Positions 51,465 through 61,714 of a stretch of 64,000 nt of DNA are shown in pieces (position 1 is the first letter of the stretch; each line of letters starts with the position of its first letter). The DNA comes from Dyella halodurans (GTDB lineage Bacteria > Pseudomonadota > Gammaproteobacteria > Xanthomonadales > Rhodanobacteraceae), in contig NZ_JAPDPF010000007.1 of the NCBI RefSeq assembly GCF_026283925.1, positions 62,001 to 126,000 of the forward strand, given 5' to 3'. The notes beneath the pieces are model-generated. The model saw only the letters and a program-made list of their open reading frames with translations. It did no database searches and had not been told where the DNA came from. The position numbers and the translations under genes are program-made.

Positions 51465-53782
51465 GTGCGCAGCCCGTCGCCCCCGCTCTTGATCTCCTGA
51501 ATATCGAGATCGACGGCAAGCCCACGCAGATCCGCAAGGGCGCCATGATCATCGAGGCCGCTGACGCCATTGGCGTCGCGATCCCGCGTTTCTGCTATCA
51601 CCGCAAGCTGCCGATCGCCGCGAACTGCCGCATGTGCCTGGTCGAGGTGGAAATGGGCGGCAAGCCCATGCCCAAGCCCCAGCCGGCCTGCGCCACGCCG
51701 GTGGCCGAAGGCATGAAGGTAAAGACCCGCACCGACGTCGCGCTGAAGTATCAGAAGGACGTGATGGAGTTCCTGCTGATCAACCATCCGCTCGACTGCC
51801 CGATCTGCGATCAAGGCGGCGAGTGCGAACTGCAGGACGTGGCGCTGGGTTATGGCCGCAGCGTGTCGCGCTATACCGAGCGCAAGCGCACCATCGCCGA
51901 CGAAAACCTCGGCCCGCTGGTCGCCACCGAAATGACCCGCTGCATCCAGTGCACACGTTGCGTGCGCTTCACCAGCGAGATCGCCGGCACCTACGAACTG
52001 GGTGGCATGAGCCGCGGCGACAACCTGCAGATCGGCACCTATATCGGCAAGACCATCGAGACCGAGCTGTCGGGCAACATCATCGACGTCTGCCCGGTGG
52101 GCGCGCTCACCAACAAGCCGTTCCAGTTCCAGGCGCGCGCCTGGGAGCTGGTGGCGAAGCCGTCGATCGCCTATCACGATGCGCTCGGTTCCAATCTGTG
52201 GCTGCATACGCGCCGCGGTGAGGTGCTGCGCACGGTGCCGCGCGACAACGAATCGATCAACGAGTGCTGGCTCTCCGACCGCGACCGTTACAGCCATCAA
52301 GGCCTGTACGCCGCCGATCGCGTCAGCGCGCCGCAGGTCAAGCGCAACGGCCAGTGGCAGACCACCACCTGGGAAGACGCGCTTGGCGCCGCCGTCGAAT
52401 CGCTGAAGCAGTCCGCCGGCAGCGACCTGGGCGTGCTGGTGCATCCGGCCACCACCAACGAAGAAGGCGACCTGCTGGTGCGCCTGGCGCGTGGCCTGGG
52501 CAGCGCGCATATCGATCACCGCCTGCGTCAGCTCGACTTCGCCGACAACGCCGCAGCCCAGGCATTTGCCAAGCCGGTGGCGGAGCTGGATCACGTCAAG
52601 GCCGCACTGCTGGTCGGTTCGGACCTGCGCCATGAGCTGCCGCTGGTCAATCACCGCATCCATCAGGCGGTGAAGAAGGGCGCCAAGGTTTACGCCGTCA
52701 ATCCGGCGAGCTTCAACTTCAACTACAAGCTGGCTGGCGAAGCGATCGTCGCGCCGCAGGCCCTGGTCGATGCGCTGTTGGCGCTGGCCAAGGCCGCCGT
52801 CGAGGCAGGTGCCGCGGCACCGTCCGCACTGGCTGCCGCGATCAATGGCGCGTCGTTCGACCAGGGTGACCAGGACGCCATCGCTGCACTCAAGAGTGGC
52901 AGCGCCGTGGTGATCCTCGGCGAAGCCGCCGTGACGCATCCGCAGGCCTCGTGGCTGCGCGCCGTTGCCCGCTTCATCGCGGAAGCGACCGGCGCGGGCT
53001 ACAACGAGCTGCCCGTCGGCGCCAATGCGCTGGGCCTGGCCCGCGTCGGCGTGCTGCCGAGCAATGGCGGCCTCGATGCGCAGGCCATGCTGGCCCAGCC
53101 GCGCAAGTCGTATGTGCTCTACGGCGTCGAGCCGCAGGACGTGGCCGATGGCGCCGCCTTGCTCAAGGCCTTGCGCGGTGCCGAACGTATCGTGGCGTTC
53201 TCCGCCTATGCCGGCCCGGTGCTGCGTGAGGTGGCCGACGTGATCCTGCCGATCGCGCTGCTGCCGGAAAACGACGGCACCCTGGTCAATGTCGATGGCT
53301 TGTCGCAAAGCGTGGCTGCCGGTGCGAAGGCACCGGGCGAGGCACGTCCAGGCTGGAAGGTGCTGCGTGCCCTGGGTGGCGTGCTGAAGCTTGCGGGCTT
53401 CGAGTTCGACGACCTGGCGGGCCTGCGCGAAGGCATCGTCGAGCGCGGTCATCAGCAGCGCCCGGAACTGGCGGCGCGTCCGGCGGTTGCCGGCCTGAGC
53501 CGCCTGGCCACCTGGCCGATCTATCGCACGGATGCCGTGCTGCGTCGCGCGTCCGCCCTGAGCGCCCACCCGTTGAACCGGGCGCCAACCGTGCGCGTCA
53601 ATGCCGACGAGGCACAGCGCCTGGGCCTGGGCGAGGGCGTGGCAGTGCGCGTTGCCGATGCAGTGCTGTCGCTGGTGATCGATGTGAGTGTGCCCGATGG
53701 CACGGCATGGATCGAAGCTGCACACGATGACACCGTCACGCTGCCGCCTTACGGCGCGGCCCTCACCCTGAGCAAGGCGTAA
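51461..53782 (+). CDS. nuoG: NADH-quinone oxidoreductase subunit G
   Basis: A 773-residue Fe-S subunit. The N-terminal [2Fe-2S] ligands are in [15 protein letters not shown] (about 45-59). The His/Cys site is [14 protein letters not shown] (about 109-122), and [10 protein letters not shown] (about 162-171) is followed by C-P-V-G-A-L-T. The remainder is a molybdopterin-oxidoreductase-like domain without a cofactor role. It is shorter than E. coli NuoG (about 908) and lacks the extra N7-type cluster motif as far as I can see. The start overlaps the nuoF stop. Confidence 0.97.
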   Translation: MSAQPVAPALDLLNIEIDGKPTQIRKGAMIIEAADAIGVAIPRFCYHRKLPIAANCRMCLVEVEMGGKPMPKPQPACATPVAEGMKVKTRTDVALKYQKDVMEFLLINHPLDCPICDQGGECELQDVALGYGRSVSRYTERKRTIADENLGPLVATEMTRCIQCTRCVRFTSEIAGTYELGGMSRGDNLQIGTYIGKTIETELSGNIIDVCPVGALTNKPFQFQARAWELVAKPSIAYHDALGSNLWLHTRRGEVLRTVPRDNESINECWLSDRDRYSHQGLYAADRVSAPQVKRNGQWQTTTWEDALGAAVESLKQSAGSDLGVLVHPATTNEEGDLLVRLARGLGSAHIDHRLRQLDFADNAAAQAFAKPVAELDHVKAALLVGSDLRHELPLVNHRIHQAVKKGAKVYAVNPASFNFNYKLAGEAIVAPQALVDALLALAKAAVEAGAAAPSALAAAINGASFDQGDQDAIAALKSGSAVVILGEAAVTHPQASWLRAVARFIAEATGAGYNELPVGANALGLARVGVLPSNGGLDAQAMLAQPRKSYVLYGVEPQDVADGAALLKALRGAERIVAFSAYAGPVLREVADVILPIALLPENDGTLVNVDGLSQSVAAGAKAPGEARPGWKVLRALGGVLKLAGFEFDDLAGLREGIVERGHQQRPELAARPAVAGLSRLATWPIYRTDAVLRRASALSAHPLNRAPTVRVNADEAQRLGLGEGVAVRVADAVLSLVIDVSVPDGTAWIEAAHDDTVTLPPYGAALTLSKA

Positions 53783-53786
53783 GCAC

Positions 53787-54815
53787 ATGGGCGATCAGAT
53801 TCTCAACCAGCTCATCTGGCCGGTGATCTACATCCTGGCCATCGTGCTGCCGCTGGTCATCGCGGTCGCGATGTTCGTGTACTGGGAGCGCAAGGTCATC
53901 GGCTGGATGCACGTGCGCATGGGGCCGAACAAGATCGGTCCCCTCGGCCTGCTGCAGGCCTTCGCCGACGTGGTCAAGCTGCTGCTGAAGGAAGTGATTC
54001 TTCCGACCGAAGCGAACAAGTTCCTGTACTACCTCGCTCCGATGCTGGCGCTGATTCCGGCGCTGGCGGCCTGGGCCGTGGTGCCGTTCAACGAGCAGAT
54101 GGTGCTGGCCAACGTCAATGCCGGCGTGCTGTACCTGCTGGCGATGACCTCGCTGGGCGTGTACGGGATCATCCTTGCCGGCTGGGCCTCCAACTCGCGT
54201 TACGCCTTGCTCGGCGCGATGCGTTCGGCGGCCCAGGTGATCTCCTACGAACTAGCCATGGGCCTGTGCCTGGTATGCGTGCTGGTGCTGGCCGGTTCGC
54301 TGAACCTCACCGACATCGTGCATGCGCAGACTGGCCACAAGGGCATGTTCGACTGGTTCATGTGGCCGCTGCTGCCGGTCTTCATCATCTACTTCATCTC
54401 GGGCGTGGCCGAAACCAACCGCGCGCCGTTCGACGTGGCGGAAGGCGAGTCGGAAATCGTCGCCGGCTTCCACGTGGAATATTCGGGCTCGGCGTTCGCG
54501 CTGTTCTTCCTGGCCGAATACGCGAACATGATCCTGGTCAGCTTCCTGGCCGCGATCCTGTTCATGGGCGGCTGGCTGTCGCCATTCCCGGCCTCGTGGG
54601 GCTTCATCGGGCAGGGCAGTTTCCTGTGGCTGTTCATCAAGGCCTTTATTTTCGCCTTCATGTTCCTGTGGTTCCGCGCCAGCTTCCCGCGCTACCGCTA
54701 TGACCAGATCATGCGTCTGGGCTGGAAGGTATTCATTCCCATCACCATCGTCTGGGTCCTCGTCGCCGGCTGCATGAAGTATTTCGGCTGGGTCACCGTC
54801 GGCACGGGAGGCTGA
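53787..54815 (+). CDS. nuoH: NADH-quinone oxidoreductase subunit H
   Basis: A 342-residue membrane subunit with eight helices that joins the quinone site to the proton path. [15 protein letters not shown] (about 33-47), [16 protein letters not shown] (about 209-224) and [12 protein letters not shown] are the family signatures. The gap from nuoG is 4 bases. Confidence 0.98.
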   Translation: MGDQILNQLIWPVIYILAIVLPLVIAVAMFVYWERKVIGWMHVRMGPNKIGPLGLLQAFADVVKLLLKEVILPTEANKFLYYLAPMLALIPALAAWAVVPFNEQMVLANVNAGVLYLLAMTSLGVYGIILAGWASNSRYALLGAMRSAAQVISYELAMGLCLVCVLVLAGSLNLTDIVHAQTGHKGMFDWFMWPLLPVFIIYFISGVAETNRAPFDVAEGESEIVAGFHVEYSGSAFALFFLAEYANMILVSFLAAILFMGGWLSPFPASWGFIGQGSFLWLFIKAFIFAFMFLWFRASFPRYRYDQIMRLGWKVFIPITIVWVLVAGCMKYFGWVTVGTGG

Positions 54816-54823
54816 AGAGAACC

Positions 54824-55315
54824 ATGTCCCGCATTTCGCACTATTTCAAAAGCCTGCTACTGATCGAGCTGTTCAAGGGCATGGCACTGACCATGCGCTA
54901 CATGTTCAGCCCGAAGTACACGATGCGCTACCCGATGGAGCACATCCCCAAGTCGAACCGCTTCCGCGGCCTGCATGCCCTGCGTCGTTATCCGAACGGC
55001 GAAGAGCGTTGCATCGCATGCAAGCTGTGCGAGGCAGTGTGCCCGGCCCTGGCCATCACCATCGACTCGGCGCCGCGCGAGAGCGACGGCCAGCGCCGCA
55101 CCACGCGCTACGACATCGACCTGTTCAAGTGCATCTTCTGCGGTTTCTGCGAAGAGAGCTGCCCGGTCGACTCGATCGTCGAGACGCATATCCACGAGTA
55201 TCACTTCGAGCAGCGTGGCGAGAACGTGGTGACCAAGCCGCAGCTGCTCGCCATTGGCGACCGCTTCGAGCAGGACATCGCGGCGGCTCGCGCTCAAGAC
55301 GCTGCGTATCGTTGA
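54824..55315 (+). CDS. nuoI: NADH-quinone oxidoreductase subunit I
   Basis: A 163-residue ferredoxin-like subunit with two [4Fe-4S] sites, N6a and N6b: [12 protein letters not shown] (about 62-73) and [12 protein letters not shown] (about 103-114). The N-terminal amphipathic region docks on NuoH. A GAGGACA at its end doubles as the nuoJ ribosome-binding site. Confidence 0.98.
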   Translation: MSRISHYFKSLLLIELFKGMALTMRYMFSPKYTMRYPMEHIPKSNRFRGLHALRRYPNGEERCIACKLCEAVCPALAITIDSAPRESDGQRRTTRYDIDLFKCIFCGFCEESCPVDSIVETHIHEYHFEQRGENVVTKPQLLAIGDRFEQDIAAARAQDAAYR

Positions 55316-55325
55316 GGACACTATT

Positions 55326-55979
55326 GTGATCGATCCCTCTGTGTTCCAACTCATCTGTTTCTACGCGTTCTCCGCGGTCACCATCGGTGCCGCGCTGGGC
55401 GTGATCAGCCTGCGCAACACGGTGCACGCCGTGCTGGCCCTGGTGCTCACGTTCTTCAGCACGGCCTGCATCTGGCTGCTGGCGGAAGCCGAGTTCCTGG
55501 CCATCGCGCTCATCGTGGTCTACGTCGGCGCGGTGATGGTGCTGTTCCTGTTCGTGGTGATGATGCTCGACATCAAGCAGGAGCATATCCGCGAAGGTTT
55601 CATCAAATACCTGCCGGTCGGCATCATCGTGGCCCTGATCATGCTGGGCGAGATGCTGGCGATGATCGGCGTGCGCGCCATGCATGCCCAGGTGATGGGC
55701 GCCAACCCGGCCACCGTGGCAGGCATGTCCAATACGGAATGGCTGGGTACGGCGCTGTACACGCAGTTCCTGCTGCCGTTCGAAATCGCCGCGCTGATTC
55801 TTACCGTCGGCGTGGTGGCGGCCGTCGTGCTGACCCTGCGCCAGCGCACCGGCGTGCGCCACCAGGCGGCTTCGCAGCAGGTCCTCGTCAATCCCCGTGA
55901 TCGCATTCGCGTGGTGAAGATGGCGGCGGAAGTCCCCGCCGCGCCGCAGCCGGCACCGGGCAAGGAGTCCACCCCATGA
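55326..55979 (+). CDS. nuoJ: NADH-quinone oxidoreductase subunit J
   Basis: A 217-residue membrane subunit starting with GTG, with a GAGGA site 8 bases upstream. Five helices; [17 protein letters not shown] (about 62-78) contains the pi-bulge helix typical of NuoJ. The last 40 residues form a hydrophilic, Ala/Pro-rich tail. The stop overlaps the nuoK ATG. Confidence 0.96.
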   Translation: MIDPSVFQLICFYAFSAVTIGAALGVISLRNTVHAVLALVLTFFSTACIWLLAEAEFLAIALIVVYVGAVMVLFLFVVMMLDIKQEHIREGFIKYLPVGIIVALIMLGEMLAMIGVRAMHAQVMGANPATVAGMSNTEWLGTALYTQFLLPFEIAALILTVGVVAAVVLTLRQRTGVRHQAASQQVLVNPRDRIRVVKMAAEVPAAPQPAPGKESTP

Positions 55980-56281
55980 TCACGCTTTCGCATTTCATCG
56001 TGCTCGGCGCTGTCTTGTTCAGCATCGCCCTGGCCAGCCTCTTCATCAACCGCAAGAACGTCATCGTGCTGCTGATGTCGATCGAGCTGATGCTGCTGGC
56101 GGTGAACATCAACTTCGTCGCGTTCTCCCGTTTCATGGGCGATGCGGCAGGCCAGGTGTTCGTGTTCTTCATCCTTACCGTGGCCGCGGCGGAAACCGCC
56201 ATCGGCCTGGCGATCCTGGTGTTGCTGTTCCGCAATCGCAGCACCATCAACATCGCCGAAATCGACAGCATGAAGGGCTGA
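55976..56281 (+). CDS. nuoK: NADH-quinone oxidoreductase subunit K
   Basis: A 101-residue three-helix subunit of the proton path. The conserved membrane Glu residues lie in [12 protein letters not shown] (about 32-43) and [10 protein letters not shown] (about 68-77). The start overlaps nuoJ by 4 bases. Confidence 0.98.
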   Translation: MITLSHFIVLGAVLFSIALASLFINRKNVIVLLMSIELMLLAVNINFVAFSRFMGDAAGQVFVFFILTVAAAETAIGLAILVLLFRNRSTINIAEIDSMKG

Positions 56282-56285
56282 CCCG

Positions 56286-58331
56286 ATGGAATTGTCCACC
56301 TCCATTCTGCTGACCATCGCCCTGGCACCGCTCGTCGGCTGCCTGCTCGCGGGCTTCTTTGGTCGCATCATCGGCCGCGCCGGTTCGCATACCGTCACCA
56401 TTCTCGGTGTGGCGATTGCCTGCGGCCTGTCGTTCTACGTGCTGTACCAGCTCACCACCGGCGGCGCGCCGGTCTATAACCAGAACATCTATACCTGGTT
56501 CGAGATCGGTCGCTATACGGCCAACGTGGGCTTCCTGATCGATCGCCTCACCGCCATGATGATGGTGGTGGTGACCTTCGTGTCCTTGCTGGTGCATATC
56601 TACACCATCGGCTACATGGCGGATGACGACGGTTACCAGCGCTTCTTCAGCTACATCTCTCTGTTTACCTTCTCGATGTTGATGCTCGTGATGAGCAACA
56701 ACTTCATGCAGCTGTTCTTCGGCTGGGAAGCCGTGGGCCTGGTGTCGTACCTGCTGATCGGCTTCTGGTTCAAGCGTCCCACGGCGATCTTCGCCAACCT
56801 GAAGGCGTTCCTGGTCAACCGCGTGGGCGACTTCGGTTTCCTGCTCGGCATTGCGGCGATCCTGTATTTCCTCAATACGCTGGACTACGCCACCGCCTTC
56901 GGCAACGCCGACAGCCTGGTCGGTAAGACCCTGCAGATCACCCAGAACACCCATTGGGACGCCGCCACCGTGATCGGCATCCTGTTGTTCATCGGTGCGA
57001 TGGGCAAGTCCGCCCAGGTGCCGCTGCACGTGTGGCTGCCGGATTCGATGGAAGGTCCGACCCCGATCTCGGCACTGATCCACGCGGCGACGATGGTGAC
57101 CGCCGGCATCTTCATGGTCGCGCGCATGTCGCCGCTGTTCGAGCTGTCGGATACCGCGCTCAGCTTTGTGATGGTGATCGGCGCCACCGGTGCCTTGTTC
57201 ACCGGCCTGATCGGCATCGTGCAGAACGACATCAAGCGCGTGGTGGCGTATTCCACGCTGTCGCAGCTCGGTTACATGACCGTGGCGCTGGGCGTGTCCG
57301 CCTATGCGGGCGCGGTGTTCCACCTGATGACCCATGCGTTCTTCAAGGCGCTGCTGTTCCTGGGCGCGGGCTCGGTGATCATCGCCATGCACCATGAGCA
57401 GGACATGCGCTACATGGGCGGCCTGCGCAAGTACATGCCGATCACCTGGATCACCATGTGGATCGGCTCGCTTGCCCTGTGCGGCGTGCCGTTCTTCGCC
57501 GGCTTCTATTCCAAGGACGCGATCATCGAGGCGGTGGGCGAGTCGCACCGCTGGGGCGCCCATTACGCTTACTTCTGCGTGATGGCCGGTGCCTTCGTGA
57601 CCGCGCTGTACACGTTCCGTCAGATGTACCTGACCTTCCATGGCAAGGAACGCTTCGTCGTGGTGCACGACCACGGTCATGGCCATGACGAGCACCACCA
57701 TGACTCGCACAAGGATGACCACGGTCACCACGATGCCGGCATCATGCACGAGACGCCGAAGGAGTCGCCGTGGGTGGTGACCCTGCCGCTGATCCTGCTG
57801 GCGATTCCGTCGATCATCGTCGGCGCGCTCGCGGTCAAGCCGCTGCTTTACGGCGAGTGGTTTGGGTCCGCCATCCATGTCAACGAAGCGAACAACGTGC
57901 TCGGCGAGTTGGGCAAGGAATTCGACAACTGGTTCTCGGCGGCACTGCATGGCTTTGGCCAGCTGCCGTTCTGGCTGGTGGCCGCGGCTTTCGCCATTCA
58001 GACCTACATCTATCTATTCAACCCGGCCGTGGCCGAGCGCATCAAGAACGCGCTGAAGCCGGTCTACAACACGCTGAACCACAAGTACTGGTTCGACGCG
58101 GTGTACTACATCGTCTTCGCGCGCGGCGGCATCGCGCTCGGTCGTGCGCTGTGGAAGGGCGGCGATGCCGCCGTGATCGACGGCGTGCTGATCGACGGTT
58201 CGGCGGGTCTTGTCCAGCGGATCGCCGGCGGCGTGCGCCGTCTGCAGTCCGGCTACCTCTATCACTACGTCTTCGCGATGATTCTCGGCCTAATCCTGCT
58301 GCTTGGCGGGTATTGGCTGGTCGGGCAATAA
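56286..58331 (+). CDS. nuoL: NADH-quinone oxidoreductase subunit L
   Basis: A 681-residue antiporter-like proton-pumping subunit with about 16 helices and the long C-terminal lateral helix. Key blocks are [16 protein letters not shown] (Glu near 144), [20 protein letters not shown]-type segment near 242-260 (Lys in M-G-K-S-A-Q) and [11 protein letters not shown]. Residues about 461-488 form a histidine-rich loop with 12 His in 28 residues, an insertion relative to E. coli NuoL (613 residues). Confidence 0.97.
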   Translation: [681 protein letters not shown]

Positions 58332-58344
58332 GGGAACCAGCTCC

Positions 58345-59853
58345 ATGTTCAATCATTTGCTCAGCCTGCTGATCTGGCTCCCCGTCGTGGGTGCCATCCC
58401 CGTGCTGCTCGCCGGCTCGGGCCGACCCAACGTGGCGCGCTGGACGGCGCTGCTGGTGGCCGTGATCACCTTCGTTCTCAGCCTCTACCTGCTGCCGCAG
58501 TACAACGCGGCCGACAGCGCCAAGCAGCTGGTCGAAAGCCATGTATGGATCGCCTCGCTAGGCGTCCACTACAGCCTGGCCGTCGACGGCATCTCGGTGG
58601 CGCTGATCCTGCTCACCTGCTTTGTCGGCATCCTGGTGATCGTCGGCGCGTGGGAGGTCATCCAGGACAAGCCGCACCAGTACATGGCGGCGATGCTGGT
58701 GCTCCAGGGCTTGATGATCGGCGTGTTCTGCGCCACCGACGCCTTGCTGTTCTACGTGTTCTTCGAGGCCATGCTGATCCCGATGTTCATCCTCATCGGT
58801 GTCTGGGGCGGTCCGCGTCGCGTCTACGCCACCCTGAAGTTCTTCATTTACACGTTCTTCGGCTCGATCTTCATGCTGGTCGGCCTGATCTACCTGTACC
58901 TGAAGGCCGGCTCGTTTGACCTGCAGGTGCTGGCGGCGCTGCCGCTGACCTTGAAGGAACAGAGCTGGCTGTTCTTCGCCTTCCTCATCGCGTTCGCGGT
59001 GAAGGTGCCGATGGTGCCGGTGCATACCTGGTTGCCGGATGCCCACGTGGAAGCGCCTACCGGCGGTTCGGTGGTGCTGGCGGCGGTGATGCTGAAGATC
59101 GGTGGCTACGGTTTCCTGCGCTTCTCGCTGCCGATCGTGCCGGATGCGTCTGAAGCCTATGCCTGGCTGGTGATTGGCCTGAGCCTGACCGCCGTGGTCT
59201 ACATCGGCTACATCGCGCTGGTGCAGGAGGACATGAAGAAGCTGGTGGCGTATTCGTCCGTGGCGCACATGGGCTTCGTCACGCTGGGCATCTTCATCGC
59301 CTTCATGCTGGTGCGTGGCGCGGGCAATATCGACGCGGCCAAGCTGGGCATGCAGGGCGCCATGGTGCAGATGATCTCGCACGGCTTCGTCTCGGGCGCG
59401 ATGTTCTCGTGCATCGGCGTGCTGTATGACCGCCTGCACACCCGCCAGATCAAGGACTACGGCGGCGTCATCAACGTGATGCCGTGGTTCGGCTTCTTCT
59501 ACGTGCTGTTCGCCATGGCCAACAGCGGCTTGCCGGGCACCAGCGGTTTCGTGGGCGAGTTCCAGGTGATCCTGGCCAGCTTCCAGGCCAATCCGTGGAT
59601 TGCGCTGTTCGCTGCCTTCACCCTGATCATCGGCGCGGCCTACACGCTGTACATGGTCAAGCGCGTGCTGTGGGGCGATATCCACAACCCGCACGTGGCC
59701 GAGATGAAGGACATCAACGGCCGCGAGATCTTCGTACTTGGCGCCTTCGCCGCCGCCGTGCTGGCACTGGGCATCTGGCCGCAGCCGCTGATCCACCTGA
59801 TGGATTCGTCGGTGACGCAGCTGGTGACGCAGCTTGGCAATCACAAGGTTTAA
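58345..59853 (+). CDS. nuoM: NADH-quinone oxidoreductase subunit M
   Basis: A 502-residue antiporter-like subunit with about 14 helices. F-F-E-A-M-L-I-P-M-F-I-L-I-G (Glu near 143), V-K-V-P-M-V-P-V-H-T-W-L-P-D-A-H-V-E-A-P (about 221-238) and A-Y-S-S-V-A-H-M-G-F are diagnostic. The ATG at 58345 is preferred over an upstream frame extension overlapping nuoL. Confidence 0.97.
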   Translation: MFNHLLSLLIWLPVVGAIPVLLAGSGRPNVARWTALLVAVITFVLSLYLLPQYNAADSAKQLVESHVWIASLGVHYSLAVDGISVALILLTCFVGILVIVGAWEVIQDKPHQYMAAMLVLQGLMIGVFCATDALLFYVFFEAMLIPMFILIGVWGGPRRVYATLKFFIYTFFGSIFMLVGLIYLYLKAGSFDLQVLAALPLTLKEQSWLFFAFLIAFAVKVPMVPVHTWLPDAHVEAPTGGSVVLAAVMLKIGGYGFLRFSLPIVPDASEAYAWLVIGLSLTAVVYIGYIALVQEDMKKLVAYSSVAHMGFVTLGIFIAFMLVRGAGNIDAAKLGMQGAMVQMISHGFVSGAMFSCIGVLYDRLHTRQIKDYGGVINVMPWFGFFYVLFAMANSGLPGTSGFVGEFQVILASFQANPWIALFAAFTLIIGAAYTLYMVKRVLWGDIHNPHVAEMKDINGREIFVLGAFAAAVLALGIWPQPLIHLMDSSVTQLVTQLGNHKV

Positions 59854-59865
59854 GCAGGACTGATC

Positions 59866-61305
59866 ATGCCGAATATCAATGACATTCTGATCCTGTTGCC
59901 GGAGCTGTATCTGGTGGTGGCGGCGTGCTTGCTGCTACTGCTGGATGCCTTCATGAAGCCGGAGCAGCGACCCATGCTGCATTGGCTCTCGGTCGCGGTG
60001 CTGCTGGTGGCCATTTACCTGGTGATCGCGGGCCAGCCGCCGCAGGCCGTGACTGCCTTCAATGGCATGTTCGTGCGCGATGGCGTGGCCGAGGTGCTCA
60101 AGGTCTTTGCCTTGCTCACCACGGCGCTGGTGTTCATCTACGCCAAGCCTTACCTGGTCGATCGCAAGCTGTTCCTGGGCGAGTTCTACACGCTGACCAT
60201 CTTTGCGGTGATCGGCATCATGCTACTGGTCTCGGCCGGCAACCTGCTGACGGTGTACCTCGGCCTGGAACTGTTGACGCTGTCGTCGTACGCCCTGGTC
60301 GCGCTGAATCGCGATTCGCGCCTGTCGTCGGAAGCGGCCATCAAGTACTTCGTGCTGGGTGCACTGGCCTCGGGCATGCTGCTGTACGGCATGTCGATGG
60401 TCTACGGCGCGACCGGCACGCTGAGTCTGGCGAACCTGCATGGCGCAGCCCTGCATACCGGCATGCCGCAGCTGCTGATCTTCGGCCTCATCTTCATGGT
60501 CGTCGGCATCGGCTTCAAGCTTGGTGCGGCGCCGTTCCACATGTGGATCCCGGACGTTTACCAGGGCTCGCCCACCGCGGTGACGATCTTTATCGGCTCC
60601 GCCCCCAAGCTGGCCGCGTTCGGCATGGCGTATCGCCTGCTGGCCTCGGGCCTGGGCGACCTGTCGCAGCATTGGCAGCTGATGCTGGCGGTGCTGGCCG
60701 TGCTGTCGCTGGCGATCGGCAACCTGGTCGCCATCGTGCAGAGCAACCTCAAGCGCCTGCTGGCCTACTCGACCATTTCGCACATGGGTTACCTGCTGCT
60801 GGGCCTGGTCAACGCAGGGCCGGAAGGCTATGCGGCGGCCCTGTTCTACGCGATCAGCTATGCGCTGATGAGCACCGCTGCCTTCGGCGTGATCCTGGCG
60901 CTAGCCCGTGCAGGCTTCGAGTGCGAAGAGATCGACGATCTGAAGGGCCTCAACCAGCGCTCGCCGTGGGCTGCGTTCCTGATGATGCTGGTGATGTTCT
61001 CGCTGGCGGGCGTGCCGCCGCTGTTCGGCTTCTTCGCCAAGTTGCTGGTGCTGCAGGCCGCGATCCACGCCGGCATGATGTGGCTGGCCATCGTGGGTGC
61101 GGTGTTCGCCATCGTCGGTCTGTATTACTACCTGCGCGTGGTCAAGGTCATGTACTTCGACAAGCCGGTGGAAGGCACCGAAATTCGCCTGCAAAGCGAT
61201 GCCTCGGTGCGCGTGGTGCTGTCGTTGAATGTGTTGGCCTTGCTGGTGCTCGGATTTGGCTGGGGCCCGCTGTTCGGCTGGTGCCAGCGCGTGTTTGTCG
61301 GCTGA
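59866..61305 (+). CDS. nuoN: NADH-quinone oxidoreductase subunit N
   Basis: A 479-residue antiporter-like subunit with about 14 helices. L-G-L-E-L-L-T-L-S-S-Y-A-L-V-A (Glu near 131), F-K-L-G-A-A-P-F-H-M-W-I-P-D-V-Y-Q-G-S-P-T (about 214-233) and A-Y-S-T-I-S-H-M-G-Y are diagnostic. It is the last gene of the nuo operon. No strong terminator is visible before the downstream tRNA. Confidence 0.97.
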   Translation: MPNINDILILLPELYLVVAACLLLLLDAFMKPEQRPMLHWLSVAVLLVAIYLVIAGQPPQAVTAFNGMFVRDGVAEVLKVFALLTTALVFIYAKPYLVDRKLFLGEFYTLTIFAVIGIMLLVSAGNLLTVYLGLELLTLSSYALVALNRDSRLSSEAAIKYFVLGALASGMLLYGMSMVYGATGTLSLANLHGAALHTGMPQLLIFGLIFMVVGIGFKLGAAPFHMWIPDVYQGSPTAVTIFIGSAPKLAAFGMAYRLLASGLGDLSQHWQLMLAVLAVLSLAIGNLVAIVQSNLKRLLAYSTISHMGYLLLGLVNAGPEGYAAALFYAISYALMSTAAFGVILALARAGFECEEIDDLKGLNQRSPWAAFLMMLVMFSLAGVPPLFGFFAKLLVLQAAIHAGMMWLAIVGAVFAIVGLYYYLRVVKVMYFDKPVEGTEIRLQSDASVRVVLSLNVLALLVLGFGWGPLFGWCQRVFVG

Positions 61306-61375
61306 TGGTCGGCGTGGCGGAAGTACTCCGTCACGCAGGCATCAGACGATTTTTTGAAAATATTCACGAAAAAGC

Positions 61376-61404
61376 TTGCAAGAATTCGGCCATCTCGTTA
61401 ATAT
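61376..61404 (+). promoter_or_regulatory. Promoter of the initiator tRNA
   Basis: TTGCAA, a 17-base spacer and TAATAT end 13 bases before the mature tRNA. This AT-rich island (about 61350-61405) stands out in GC-rich surroundings. Confidence 0.65.
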
Positions 61405-61417
61405 TCTCGGACTCTGA

Positions 61418-61494
61418 TGCGGGGTGGAGCAGTCTGGCAGCTCGTCGGGCTCATAACCCGAAGGTCGCAGGTTCGAATCCTGCCCCCGCTACCA
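61418..61494 (+). tRNA. Initiator tRNA-fMet (CAT)
   Basis: A 77-base tRNA with CCA encoded. It has anticodon CAT in loop CTCATAA, the three G-C pairs of the anticodon stem (GGG/CCC) that mark initiators, and T arm GGTTCGAATCC. Position 1 is T and position 72 is T, so the first acceptor pair is broken, the initiator hallmark (C1-A72 in E. coli). The order tRNA-fMet, rimP, nusA, infB matches E. coli metY. Confidence 0.97.
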
Positions 61495-61512
61495 GATCTT
61501 TCTTAGAACAAG

Positions 61513-61536
61513 AAAGCCTCCTCGTGAGGCTTTTTT
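61513..61536 (+). terminator. Intrinsic terminator after initiator tRNA
   Basis: An 8-bp perfect stem (AAAGCCTC / GAGGCTTT), loop CTCGT, then a T-run. It lies 19 bases after the tRNA. Confidence 0.85.
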
Positions 61537-61555
61537 GTTGGGCGCATGGAAGCGT

Positions 61556-61590
61556 CGCACGTGCGTCACATGCCGCTTCGATGCGGCATG
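61556..61590. other. Two short palindromes upstream of rimP
   Basis: CGCACGTGCG (61556-61565) is a perfect 10-bp palindrome. CATGCCGC / GCGGCATG (61569-61590) is an 8-bp hairpin. Both lie between two terminators; an operator or a leader structure is possible, unproven. Confidence 0.4.
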
Positions 61591-61658
61591 CGCTGGTGCC
61601 CCGGAAAGAGTCTGTATGGGTCGGGACATCGGCGAGTGCGCTCTTTCTAAGAGCAGGG

Positions 61659-61684
61659 AAATGGGCCGCTTGAGCCCATTTTTT
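61659..61684 (+). terminator. Second intrinsic terminator, before rimP
   Basis: An 8-bp stem (AAATGGGC / GCCCATTT) with a 7-base loop and a T-run, only 31 bases before the rimP ATG. It could act as an attenuator of rimP-nusA-infB. Confidence 0.7.
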
Positions 61685-61714
61685 GTTTCTGGCGATGGTA
61701 ACGGTAGGCGAACT

